Assembly: GCF_021401085.1 (NCBI RefSeq)
Contig: NZ_JACBFP010000004.1
Location: 1 to 64,000 of the forward strand
From: Chryseobacterium sp. R2A-55
GTDB lineage: Bacteria; Bacteroidota; Bacteroidia; Flavobacteriales; Weeksellaceae
DNA: 64,000 bases
Reading direction: 5' to 3'
The notes beneath the pieces were generated by a model. It saw only the letters and a list, made by a program, of their open reading frames with translations, did not search any database and was not told the origin of the DNA. The translations under genes were made by a program, and so were the position numbers. Every line of letters begins with the position of its first letter. Position 1 is the stretch's first letter. Positions 24,312 to 32,156 of this stretch are shown in pieces.

Positions 24312-25760
24312 TTATTGATTTTTCACTGGGATATCTGAAAGGATTTCTTTCAAAAATCCCCAAAACTTCTGCACAGAAGGAATGTTCGCTTTTTCATCCG
24401 GCGAATGGGCGCCGCGAATGGTAGGTCCGAAACTCACCATTTCCATTTGCGGGTAATTGGCACCTATGATTCCACATTCCAATCCAGCGTGACAGGCGAC
24501 TACGTGCGGTTTTGAGCCGAACTTTTTCTCATAGATTTTTTCCATCAACTGCACGATTTCTGAACCCGGTTTCGGTTTCCAGCCCGGATAAGAACCGTTG
24601 AATTCTACGTTCATTCCGGCCAGTTCGAAAACAGATTTCAATTGTTCGGCAACGGCAAATTTGGTAGATTCTACGGATGAACGGGAAAGGTTCATGATCT
24701 TCAGTTCGCCTTGCTGCAGTTCCACTCTCGCCACGTTATTCGATGTTTCCACCAAATCGGCAACATCCGGCGACATTCTGTAAACTCCGTTGTGCGCCGA
24801 CTTTAAAGCCAAAATAATCTTCCTGGAATCTTCCTCCGAAATCGCTTTTTCCTCCGTGGAAAAGGTTTCGATATTGATCTGTAAATCTTTTTCAATGTTT
24901 GCAAATTCTTCCAAAATAGATGCTTTCAAATTGCTGGCATTCTCGATGAATTCTACCGAATTTCTTACCGATAAAACAGCATTCGCTTCTCTTGGAATCG
25001 CGTTTCTCAATCCGCCACCGTCCATGGAAATCAACTGGATATTTTGATCGTAAACCCCGGTGAAAAGCAGTCTTCCCAAAATCACATTCGCATTTCCGAA
25101 ACCTTTGTGGATGTCCATTCCGGAATGTCCTCCCTGCAATCCTTTGATCTCGATTTTCACGGTCATTCCTTTGCTATCTACCAATGGATATTTCTGGGTT
25201 GCAGTCACGTCAATTCCGCCTGCACAACCGATATCGATTTCGTCGTCTTCTTCTGTATCCAGATTGAGCAGTATTTCACCATGAAGTTCACCCGGTTTCA
25301 ATCCCATTGCGCCGGTCATTCCGGTTTCTTCATCGATGGTGAAAAGTGCTTCCAGAGCAGGATGCGGAATATCGCTGCTTTCCAAAACCGACATGATCGA
25401 GGCGACACCAATTCCGTTATCTGCTCCCAAAGTGGTTCCTTTTGCCTTTACCCAATCGCCATCGACTTCCATTTGGATTCCCTGGGTTTCAAAATCGAAA
25501 TTCACGTCGCTGTTTTTTTGGCAAACCATATCGAGGTGAGACTGGATCACGATGGATTTTCTGTTTTCCATTCCGGGAGTTGCCGGTTTTTTGATAATTA
25601 CGTTTCCAACTTCGTCAACTCTGGTTTCCAAACCGAGTTTTTCACCGAAATTCCTGATGAATTCAATGACTTTTCCTTCTTTTTTGGAAGGTCTCGGAAC
25701 GGCGTTCAGTGCCTCAAAATTTTTCCAGATGAGTTGGGGTTCTAATTGTGTGAGGTTCAT
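24312..25760 (-). CDS. pepD: Aminoacyl-histidine dipeptidase (Xaa-His, M20C)
   Basis: A cytosolic M20 dinuclear-zinc peptidase that cleaves Xaa-His dipeptides such as carnosine. I chose ATG 25760 (MNLTQLEPQLIWKNF), giving 482 residues; a -7 element lies just upstream at 25778. Metal and catalytic motifs are SHLDMV (His), LGADNGIGVA (Asp bridge), DEETGMTGA (catalytic and metal Glu), HSGMDIHKG in the lid domain, and CHAGLECG. Length and order match PepD. Confidence 0.93.
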   Translation of the reverse strand: MNLTQLEPQLIWKNFEALNAVPRPSKKEGKVIEFIRNFGEKLGLETRVDEVGNVIIKKPATPGMENRKSIVIQSHLDMVCQKNSDVNFDFETQGIQMEVDGDWVKAKGTTLGADNGIGVASIMSVLESSDIPHPALEALFTIDEETGMTGAMGLKPGELHGEILLNLDTEEDDEIDIGCAGGIDVTATQKYPLVDSKGMTVKIEIKGLQGGHSGMDIHKGFGNANVILGRLLFTGVYDQNIQLISMDGGGLRNAIPREANAVLSVRNSVEFIENASNLKASILEEFANIEKDLQINIETFSTEEKAISEEDSRKIILALKSAHNGVYRMSPDVADLVETSNNVARVELQQGELKIMNLSRSSVESTKFAVAEQLKSVFELAGMNVEFNGSYPGWKPKPGSEIVQLMEKIYEKKFGSKPHVVACHAGLECGIIGANYPQMEMVSFGPTIRGAHSPDEKANIPSVQKFWGFLKEILSDIPVKNQ

Positions 25761-25777
25761 AAAGATTTTATTTAGCT

Positions 25778-25785
25778 CAAATTTA
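25778..25785 (-). promoter_or_regulatory. -7 element for pepD
   Basis: CAAATTTA on the plus strand is TAAATTTG on the minus strand, 18 bp before the chosen start. Confidence 0.55.
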
Positions 25786-25840
25786 CAAATAAAAAGTGCC
25801 TCCAAAAAAATGGAAGCACGGAATTTTGCTAAAATGGTTT

Positions 25841-26446
25841 TTAACCCCTTGCTCTTTCAAGCAGAACCATCATTAGGAAAGATAAAATGACCAGCGATTC
25901 GTCTTCGTCGTCAATGTCAATCAAGCGGTCAAGCTGAAACCTTCTGCCAAATAGCGAAGGCATTTTTTTGAGCCTAAAATATTCCTTTCCTGCGGCATCT
26001 TTCACGGTGTAAGAAGGATTTAGGAAATAGCCGGTGAACATGCCGATGATGGGTATTTCGCCAATCAGGTTATCCCAGACTTTTATCCATCCGTTATCTT
26101 CATTAATCTGAAATTTTGGATTTTCGTGTTCGTCGATGATGTCGTATCGCGATTTCCAAATCGAGCGCATTCCTTTTCTGGCAAGTCTTCCGAAGGTTTT
26201 TTGGCTGGAAAGATCGGTCATGGAGTAACTGGCATTAAAATCCAACCAGCGATCCGCCTTGATTCTGTATAATTCCTGCGATTTCCTTTCATCATTAAAA
26301 ACCACTACATCTTCTTTCAGCTTGAACATTTTTTGCCGCACATAGGCTACATCATTTCTGTGCCGGTCCGTAATATTGAAATCGCTTGCAAGCGTGGTGA
26401 TTTTAAATTTAAAATCTAAAGGATAATTGAGGTTTTTTAAGTTCAT
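25841..26446 (-). CDS. LURP-one/scramblase-like (Tubby C-terminal fold) protein
   Basis: This 201-residue protein has repeated strand-turn units (DFNITDRHRNDVAYVRQKMF, LKEDVVVFNDERKSQELYRI, YDIIDEHENPKFQINEDNGW). The Gly-rich IGEIPIIGMFTGYFLNPSYTV follows. The pattern fits the LURP-one-related beta-barrel family, which resembles phospholipid scramblases. The C-terminus has a short hydrophobic segment (LVILSFLMMVLL) that could bind membrane. The cellular role is unknown in bacteria. Confidence 0.75.
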   Translation of the reverse strand: MNLKNLNYPLDFKFKITTLASDFNITDRHRNDVAYVRQKMFKLKEDVVVFNDERKSQELYRIKADRWLDFNASYSMTDLSSQKTFGRLARKGMRSIWKSRYDIIDEHENPKFQINEDNGWIKVWDNLIGEIPIIGMFTGYFLNPSYTVKDAAGKEYFRLKKMPSLFGRRFQLDRLIDIDDEDESLVILSFLMMVLLERARG

Positions 26447-26459
26447 AATTTATTTTTTT

Positions 26460-26467
26460 CAAAGATA
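26460..26467 (-). promoter_or_regulatory. -7 element for the LURP-one-like gene
   Basis: CAAAGATA is TATCTTTG on the minus strand, 14 bp before the start codon. Confidence 0.55.
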
Positions 26468-26689
26468 ATAATTAAGCCGACTCATTTTCTGCGAATCTTG
26501 ATTTAAGTCATTTTTAATGGTGTACGGTTTCAATATTTTTCATGCGGAAAAACTTTGTATAAAAATACTGTGGTTGAAAGGAAGTGATTATCGCTATTGA
26601 GATCAGGTAGGATGAGCAATTTCTTTTCTGGGAAAATGATGAGGTGAAGAATATGGAAATTAGTTTTTCTGAAAAAGCCAAGAAATCAG

Positions 26690-26697
26690 TATTTTTG
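26690..26697 (+). promoter_or_regulatory. -7 element for prfB
   Basis: TATTTTTG lies only 5 bp before ATG 26702, so the transcript would have a very short leader or be nearly leaderless. Confidence 0.5.
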
Positions 26698-26701
26698 CAG
26701 T

Positions 26702-27814
26702 ATGATAAACAGCGACCAGCTTAAAGATGTGCAGTCCCGAATAGGGGAACTTTATAAGTATTTGCAGATTGAGAAAAAGAAACTTGAAATCATCAATGAT
26801 GAAGAGAAAACCGTGGCTCCAGATTTTTGGGATCATCCGAAAGAAGCGGAGTTGTTCATGAAGCAGCTTCGATCCAAGAAAAAGTGGGTAGATGATTATG
26901 AGGAAATTTATTCCAGATTTGAAGATATTCAGGTACTTATTGATTTTGCGAAAGAAGATGCGGATTCAGAAAAAGAACTGGATGAGGCATTTCCGGTTCT
27001 CCTGGAAAAGATTGAAAATCTGGAATTCAAGAATATGCTTTCCAATGAGGGAGATGAACTTTCGGCAGTACTGCAAATCACGGCAGGAGCTGGTGGAACC
27101 GAAAGCTGCGACTGGGCATCGATGTTGATGAGAATGTACACGATGTGGGCTGAAAATCAGGGCTACAAAATCCGTGAACTTAATTTTCAGGAAGGCGATG
27201 TGGCCGGAGTAAAAACGGTAACCCTGGAAATCGACGGCGAGTTCGCTTTTGGTTATCTTCGCGGAGAAAATGGGGTTCATCGATTGGTGAGGATTTCTCC
27301 TTTTGATTCCAATGCAAAACGCCATACCAGCTTTGTTTCGGTTTATGTTTATCCATTGGTTGATGACACCATTGAAATCAATATCAATCCTGCAGATATT
27401 TCCTTTGAAACCATGCGAAGTTCCGGTGCAGGCGGTCAAAACGTAAACAAAGTGGAAACTGCGGTGAGACTTCGCCACGCACCAACCGGAATCATCATCG
27501 AAAACTCAGAAAGCCGCTCCCAGCTGCAAAACAAGGAAAAGGCAATGCAGCTTTTGCGGTCCAGGCTTTATGAAATGGAACTGGAAGAACGAATGAAGGC
27601 GAGAAACGAAATTGAAGCGGGAAAAATGAAAATCGAATGGGGAAGCCAGATTCGGAATTATGTGATGCATCCATACAAACTGGTAAAAGACGTGCGTTCC
27701 GGCTATGAGACTTCAGATGTGGAAGGAGTGATGAACGGTGATTTGACTCCATTCCTGAAGGCATTCTTGATGGCAGACGGAACTGCTGTTTCAGATGATG
27801 ATTTCGATTTGTAA
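26702..27814 (+). CDS. prfB: Peptide chain release factor 2
   Basis: RF2 releases the peptide at UGA and UAA. The 370 residues carry the stop-codon tripeptide SPF within [16 protein letters not shown] (marking RF2, not RF1) and the catalytic GGQ in [18 protein letters not shown] (about 250). Most relatives need a +1 frameshift at an in-frame UGA near codon 25. Here the frame is continuous through [16 protein letters not shown] and no TGA is present, so the gene lacks that autoregulatory step. Confidence 0.95.
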   Translation: MINSDQLKDVQSRIGELYKYLQIEKKKLEIINDEEKTVAPDFWDHPKEAELFMKQLRSKKKWVDDYEEIYSRFEDIQVLIDFAKEDADSEKELDEAFPVLLEKIENLEFKNMLSNEGDELSAVLQITAGAGGTESCDWASMLMRMYTMWAENQGYKIRELNFQEGDVAGVKTVTLEIDGEFAFGYLRGENGVHRLVRISPFDSNAKRHTSFVSVYVYPLVDDTIEININPADISFETMRSSGAGGQNVNKVETAVRLRHAPTGIIIENSESRSQLQNKEKAMQLLRSRLYEMELEERMKARNEIEAGKMKIEWGSQIRNYVMHPYKLVKDVRSGYETSDVEGVMNGDLTPFLKAFLMADGTAVSDDDFDL

Positions 27815-27872
27815 ACTGAAAAATTTACGAAACTTTAACAAAAACTTATTCCCCGGGAAAACGCCGTTTCAT

Positions 27873-27880
27873 TATCTTTG
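27873..27880 (+). promoter_or_regulatory. -7 element for the DedA gene
   Basis: TATCTTTG lies 5 bp upstream of ATG 27886, again implying a very short leader. Confidence 0.5.
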
Positions 27881-27885
27881 CCAAT

Positions 27886-28566
27886 ATGGAACATTTTGAG
27901 AGTTGGAAGGATTTGCTGAATCCTGAATTTTACATTAAGATGGGCGGTTTTTGGCTCATCTTATTTATTATCTTCGCAGAAACAGGATTGTTCGTGGGGT
28001 TTTTTCTTCCTGGCGACAGTTTGCTTTTTGTATCGGGGATTTATGCAGTCGAAATTATGAAGGAAACTTTCGGGGGAACCGGGAGCGATTTGCTGGATAC
28101 CACCATCCTGGCCACTGCGATAGCGGTCGCTGCAATCATTGGAAATGAGGTTGGCTATTGGTTTGGGTACAAAGCAGGACCTGCACTTTATAAAAAAGAA
28201 GATACTTTTTTGTTCAAAAAGAAGTATCTTTTCCAGGCTCATGATTTCTTTGAGCAACACGGTCGTTTAGCGGTGATCATGGCAAGATTTCTTCCCATTG
28301 TGAGAACTTTTACTCCCATTGTTGCAGGAATCGTGAAAATGGACAAAAAGGAATTTTTTGTGGATAATGTCGTTGGTGCGGTTTTGTGGTCGTTTATACT
28401 GGTTTTTGCGGGACATTATCTGGACAAACTCTTCATCGATCAGTTTGGGATTGACCTGAAATCACATTTGGAATTGATTATCTTAGTCATTGTAATTATC
28501 ACTACGGCACCGATAATCATCAAGTTTTTCTTTGGTGGCAAAAAGGAAGACAAGGATTCAGAATAG
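27886..28566 (+). CDS. DedA family membrane protein
   Basis: This 226-residue inner-membrane protein belongs to the DedA/VTT superfamily, some of which recycle undecaprenyl phosphate or phospholipids across the membrane. Visible motifs are GFFLPGDSLLFVSG near the N-terminus, GYWFGYKAGPALY, and ARFLPIVRTFTPIVAGIVKM (about 133-152) with its conserved Arg residues. About four to five hydrophobic segments are present. A terminator follows at 28590. Confidence 0.92.
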   Translation: MEHFESWKDLLNPEFYIKMGGFWLILFIIFAETGLFVGFFLPGDSLLFVSGIYAVEIMKETFGGTGSDLLDTTILATAIAVAAIIGNEVGYWFGYKAGPALYKKEDTFLFKKKYLFQAHDFFEQHGRLAVIMARFLPIVRTFTPIVAGIVKMDKKEFFVDNVVGAVLWSFILVFAGHYLDKLFIDQFGIDLKSHLELIILVIVIITTAPIIIKFFFGGKKEDKDSE

Positions 28567-28589
28567 TTTTCAAAATCATAGGTGAGTAG

Positions 28590-28618
28590 AACAGCTTTTT
28601 TCAGGGCTGTTTTTTTTT
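28590..28618 (+). terminator. Rho-independent terminator
   Basis: AACAGC and GCTGTT form the stem, followed by a run of eight or more T, 23 bp after the DedA gene. Confidence 0.8.
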
Positions 28619-28851
28619 GCGGTAAAAAAAGTAATTTGCTTAGAGAAATCTGCTATCTGCGTTTGACAGAATTGGCAAAAAATGGAAACGCCATCGCAGA
28701 GACTGAACTGTTTTTAGGAACAGAAAATGGATGAAATAATTCGCCGGCAGGAATGAAAAGTGAGGTGGATGGGTTATTTCGGCTTCATCACCTAAAGTGG
28801 TTGATAAGTGAAGTAGATTCAATGAGGTAATCCGACCTAAAATAAATCCAA

Positions 28852-28883
28852 AAAAAAACGACCCGGAAAAAAATCCTGGCCGC
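28852..28883 (-). terminator. Probable terminator of secG
   Basis: On the minus strand, CGGCCAGG and CCGGGTCG pair imperfectly and are followed by a nine-T run. Confidence 0.5.
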
Positions 28884-28910
28884 TTTTCTATCTGTTTTGT
28901 TGTGCTTTGA

Positions 28911-29246
28911 TTAGTTTCCAGCAGGAGCAGGAGCTGGGTTGTTTGTAGCCGGAGCGGTTTGCGGAGCTGGAGCCTCTTTTCTAACTGGAGTTGTCTGCGT
29001 GTTTTGGCTTGGTTTTGCCGTTAAAACTACGCTTAAGAAGATGAGAACAACGATTGAGATTCCTAATGTCCAAGTGGCTCTCTCCATGAAGTCATTGGTT
29101 CGCTGTACTCCAAATTGTGCCGGAGAAGCTCCCCCAAAAGTGCCGGAAAGTCCTCCGCCTTTAGGGTTTTGCGCCATAACCACGATGACTAGAAGGATGC
29201 TCAAAATCATGATCAAAACCATGAATAACGTAAATATTGTGCTCAT
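28911..29246 (-). CDS. secG: Preprotein translocase subunit SecG
   Basis: SecG assists the SecYEG channel. The 111 residues comprise a first membrane helix (FTLFMVLIMILSILLVIVVM), the conserved loop AQNPKGGGLSGTFGG followed by QFGVQRTNDFMERAT, and a second helix (LGISIVVLIFLSVVL). The C-terminal tail is rich in Pro, Ala and Asn, as in other Bacteroidota SecG. It is monocistronic with its own -7 element at 29270. Confidence 0.93.
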   Translation of the reverse strand: MSTIFTLFMVLIMILSILLVIVVMAQNPKGGGLSGTFGGASPAQFGVQRTNDFMERATWTLGISIVVLIFLSVVLTAKPSQNTQTTPVRKEAPAPQTAPATNNPAPAPAGN

Positions 29247-29796
29247 TTCTCGTTCTTAAATTTAGGTTGCAAATATAAGTTATTTTTTTGAAAAATGTAT
29301 TGGTGCACCATAAAAATAGAAGGAAAACACCTTGTATCTATAAAATTATTCTTTATGAATCCAATATCAAAAATGGTTGCTTTAAAATTTTTTCCGCGTA
29401 GGTGCAGGAACATCAAAATTTGGCAAGCGATTTCTGAATCATTTGCCAGAAATCTCACACAACAGTTTAGCGTGATCTTTTCCTGAAAGCAGGCTGGGTA
29501 ATTTCAGCATTATGGTTGAAAATTGCACTGCACACCTATACTCCGATGCGAATAAAGCATTTCCGAAAACCCGAAATCTTTTCACCAGATTGATTTTTCT
29601 GACTGAGGTTTGTTTTTGGTTAAAATGAAATAGATGGTGATTATTGTAGTTTATTTAATTATAAAAGGGATATATTATTGTGGAAATTATATTTATTGTT
29701 AATATGTTGTAGGGATTCGCAACATTTTTCTTTCGTTTATCAATTTAAAATTTTACATTTATCAAATCAAAATTTTGGTATTTTGACTTGCAGACC
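29247..29796. other. Intergenic region before the sensor kinase
   Basis: It holds the secG promoter at its left end. The rest (about 29290-29780) is AT-rich. I see no convincing gene, structured RNA or repeat, and no clear TAnnTTTG for the kinase. Confidence 0.4.
29270..29277 (-). promoter_or_regulatory. -7 element for secG
   Basis: CAAATATA is TATATTTG on the minus strand, 24 bp before the start codon. Confidence 0.6.
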
Positions 29797-31668
29797 ATGG
29801 AGAAACAGTACTACGAAAAAATTAATCCTGAAGCTCTTATCAATTTATTTTCCCAAACTCCGGTCGCATTGGCTCTGCTTATTGGGAGCGAATTTATTAT
29901 TGAGACTGCCAACACGCAGATGCTTGAAATTTGGGGAAAAGACAAATCCGTGCTGGGACTTCCACTGGTTGAGGGACTTCCAGAAATCAAGGATCAGGCA
30001 TTTCCAGAAATTTTGCGGGGCGTTTTTGAGACTGGCAAACCTTTTCGTGGTTACAAAGTCTCCTGTTTCCTTGAACGGAAAGGAGAATTGGGTGAGTTTT
30101 TCTTTGATTTTGTGTATTCCCCGGTTTATGACAATGATGATGCGATCATTGGAGTAAGTGTGGTTGCCACAGAAGTCACTGCGCATGTTGTTTCCGAAAG
30201 AGAACTGGCTGAAAGTGAATTCAGATTCAAGGAACTGCTGCTGAATGCTGATTATGCCACTGCCATTTACCGAGGCGAGGATATGGTGATAGAACTTGCT
30301 AATGAAAAGATGCTTCAAACCTGGGGAAAAGACCAATCGGTCATAGGGAAAAGGCTGGGTGAAGCACTGCCAGAACTGGAAGGTCAGCCGTTTATGGATA
30401 TTTTGAAGAAAGTCTACACCACAGGAATTTCTCATCAATCTTCCGAAGCCAGAGCAGATTTGATTGTAGATGGCGTTTTGCAGACTTTTTATTTCAATTA
30501 TTCCTACAAACCCATCCGAAATGCGAAAGGTGAAATTTACGCGATTTTAAATATGGCAGTGGATATTACCGAGATGGTGAAATTTCGCCAGATTTTAATA
30601 GAAAATACGCAAATGTTGAAGCGCTCTGAAGCGAAATATAAGAACCTTTCCGAGGCCATGCCGCAAATTGTATGGACCATGTGTCCTGATGGAAAATTCA
30701 CCTATTTTAATGAGCGATTCTGCGAATATATTGGAAATGCCAATGACTTTAAGAAAAACAACGGATTGGTTTCAATTGTTCACAAAGACGATCTGCCCAA
30801 ACTGAAATTGGTTTGGAAAAAAGCGATGCTTGCTAAATCTGATTTTGAAATGGAGCACCGTATTATGAATCAGCAATCCGGCGAATTTTTCTGGGTTCTT
30901 ACGCGGTCAGTTCCTGATTTGGATGATGACGGGAAGATCAAGCAATGGATCGGCAGTAGTACCGATATCAATGAATTCAAGAAGCTGCAAGCCCAAAAAG
31001 ATACCTTTCTGGGAATGGCAAGTCATGAACTGAAAACGCCTTTGACCAGTATCAAACTTTATGCACAGATGTTGGAGCGTTCGCTGAAAAAGGCAGGAGA
31101 TGAAAAGAACGCCAATTTCGCGCGAAAAATGGACGAGCAGGTGATCAAACTCACGTCACTGATCAACGATTTGCTGGATGTGACCAGAATAAACAGCGGC
31201 AAAATACAGCTTGAAAAAAGCAGTTTCGACTTTTCCCAATTGGTGAAAGAGGTGGTAGCTGAACAGCAACTCGCCACCAAACACACAATCATCATTGAAT
31301 CTAATAACCCCGGAATAATCTTTGCAGATCAAAACAGGATCAGTCAGGTGATGAATAATTTCATCAGCAACGCCATCAAGTATTCGCCGGAAGCAAGTGA
31401 AGTCATCGTTTCCTCGGAAATTTCAGAAAACAGAGTGAAGTTCAGTGTGAAGGATTTTGGAATCGGTATTCCTGTCGAAAAAAGGGAGAAAATTTTTGAG
31501 CAATACTACCGAGTGACCCACGATTCTGAGCACACTTTTACTGGTCTGGGTCTCGGTCTGTATATTTCATCAGAAATCATCAAGCGTTCCGGAGGAAAGA
31601 TTTGGGTGGAAAGCGAATTAGGGAAAGGCTCTACATTCTGCTTTTATTTGCCGATGGACGTCAATTAG
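29797..31668 (+). CDS. PAS-domain sensor histidine kinase
   Basis: The start is ATG 29797 (MEKQYYEKINPEAL), giving 623 residues with no membrane segment, so it is a soluble sensor. Three PAS domains are visible (about 15-130, 140-270 and 285-400, the last beginning KNLSEAMPQIVWTM). The HisKA box is FLGMASHELKTPLTSIKLYA (phospho-His near residue 410). The ATPase domain has NNFISNAIKYSP, VKDFGIGIPVEKREKIFEQY and GLGLGLYISSEIIKRSGG. The first two PAS units resemble each other (ANTQMLEIWGKDKSVLG versus ANEKMLQTWGKDQSVIG), so they probably arose by duplication. A lone receiver follows 11 bp downstream. Confidence 0.92.
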   Translation: MEKQYYEKINPEALINLFSQTPVALALLIGSEFIIETANTQMLEIWGKDKSVLGLPLVEGLPEIKDQAFPEILRGVFETGKPFRGYKVSCFLERKGELGEFFFDFVYSPVYDNDDAIIGVSVVATEVTAHVVSERELAESEFRFKELLLNADYATAIYRGEDMVIELANEKMLQTWGKDQSVIGKRLGEALPELEGQPFMDILKKVYTTGISHQSSEARADLIVDGVLQTFYFNYSYKPIRNAKGEIYAILNMAVDITEMVKFRQILIENTQMLKRSEAKYKNLSEAMPQIVWTMCPDGKFTYFNERFCEYIGNANDFKKNNGLVSIVHKDDLPKLKLVWKKAMLAKSDFEMEHRIMNQQSGEFFWVLTRSVPDLDDDGKIKQWIGSSTDINEFKKLQAQKDTFLGMASHELKTPLTSIKLYAQMLERSLKKAGDEKNANFARKMDEQVIKLTSLINDLLDVTRINSGKIQLEKSSFDFSQLVKEVVAEQQLATKHTIIIESNNPGIIFADQNRISQVMNNFISNAIKYSPEASEVIVSSEISENRVKFSVKDFGIGIPVEKREKIFEQYYRVTHDSEHTFTGLGLGLYISSEIIKRSGGKIWVESELGKGSTFCFYLPMDVN

Positions 31669-31679
31669 AATGATAGGTC

Positions 31680-32045
31680 ATGAATTCTAAGAAAATATTA
31701 ATTGTTGATGACGATGTCGCTATTTTGAACTCGCTTCAGGTTTTGCTGGATTTTGAGGGGTTTGAAGTAGTGGCTTTTGAAAGCGGCTCACAGGTCTTCA
31801 AATGGGTCGAAAACCGAAGTGTTCCAGATGCGATCCTACTTGATATGTGGCTCCCGGACGAAGATGGCAGAGAAATCTGCAAACGCCTGAAAAAACTGGA
31901 ACCCACCAAAAATGTTCCGATCATCATCATGTCCGCAAGTCATGAATTAGAAAAAACAGCCATCGAATCAGGTGCAAACGCATTTCTAGCCAAACCTTTC
32001 GAGATTGAAGACTTCCTCGGTACCCTTCAGCGGTTTACGGAATGA
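31680..32045 (+). CDS. Stand-alone response regulator receiver
   Basis: This 121-residue CheY-like receiver has ILIVDDDVAIL (acidic pocket), the phospho-acceptor Asp in AILLDMWLPDEDG (about 56), the Ser/Thr switch in IIIMSASHE, and the Lys of FLAKPFEIEDF. There is no output domain, so it must signal through protein contact. It is co-transcribed with the PAS kinase. Confidence 0.9.
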   Translation: MNSKKILIVDDDVAILNSLQVLLDFEGFEVVAFESGSQVFKWVENRSVPDAILLDMWLPDEDGREICKRLKKLEPTKNVPIIIMSASHELEKTAIESGANAFLAKPFEIEDFLGTLQRFTE

Positions 32046-32130
32046 TTTTTACCAAAGCAAAATCAAGGTCTTGATCACATTGAAAGTTTTTGTATTTTGT
32101 CTTTAATTTGACATCGGGAATTTATTTCCC

Positions 32131-32138
32131 TAAATTTG
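32131..32138 (+). promoter_or_regulatory. -7 element for the UvrD/PcrA gene
   Basis: TAAATTTG fits TAnnTTTG, 18 bp before ATG 32157, which supports that start. Confidence 0.6.
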
Positions 32139-32156
32139 GCACTCAATTTTTTTGCG

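Larger units (their letters stand above)
28567..28910. other. Intergenic region between DedA gene and secG
   Basis: It contains the DedA terminator (28590-28618) and a likely secG terminator (28852-28883). Between them I see no gene, RNA or repeat. Confidence 0.5.

Noticed and set aside
28567-29796. Possible structured RNA or tRNA genes in the gaps around secG
   Set aside because: No cloverleaf, CCA-ending stem or conserved RNA motif could be recognised by eye.
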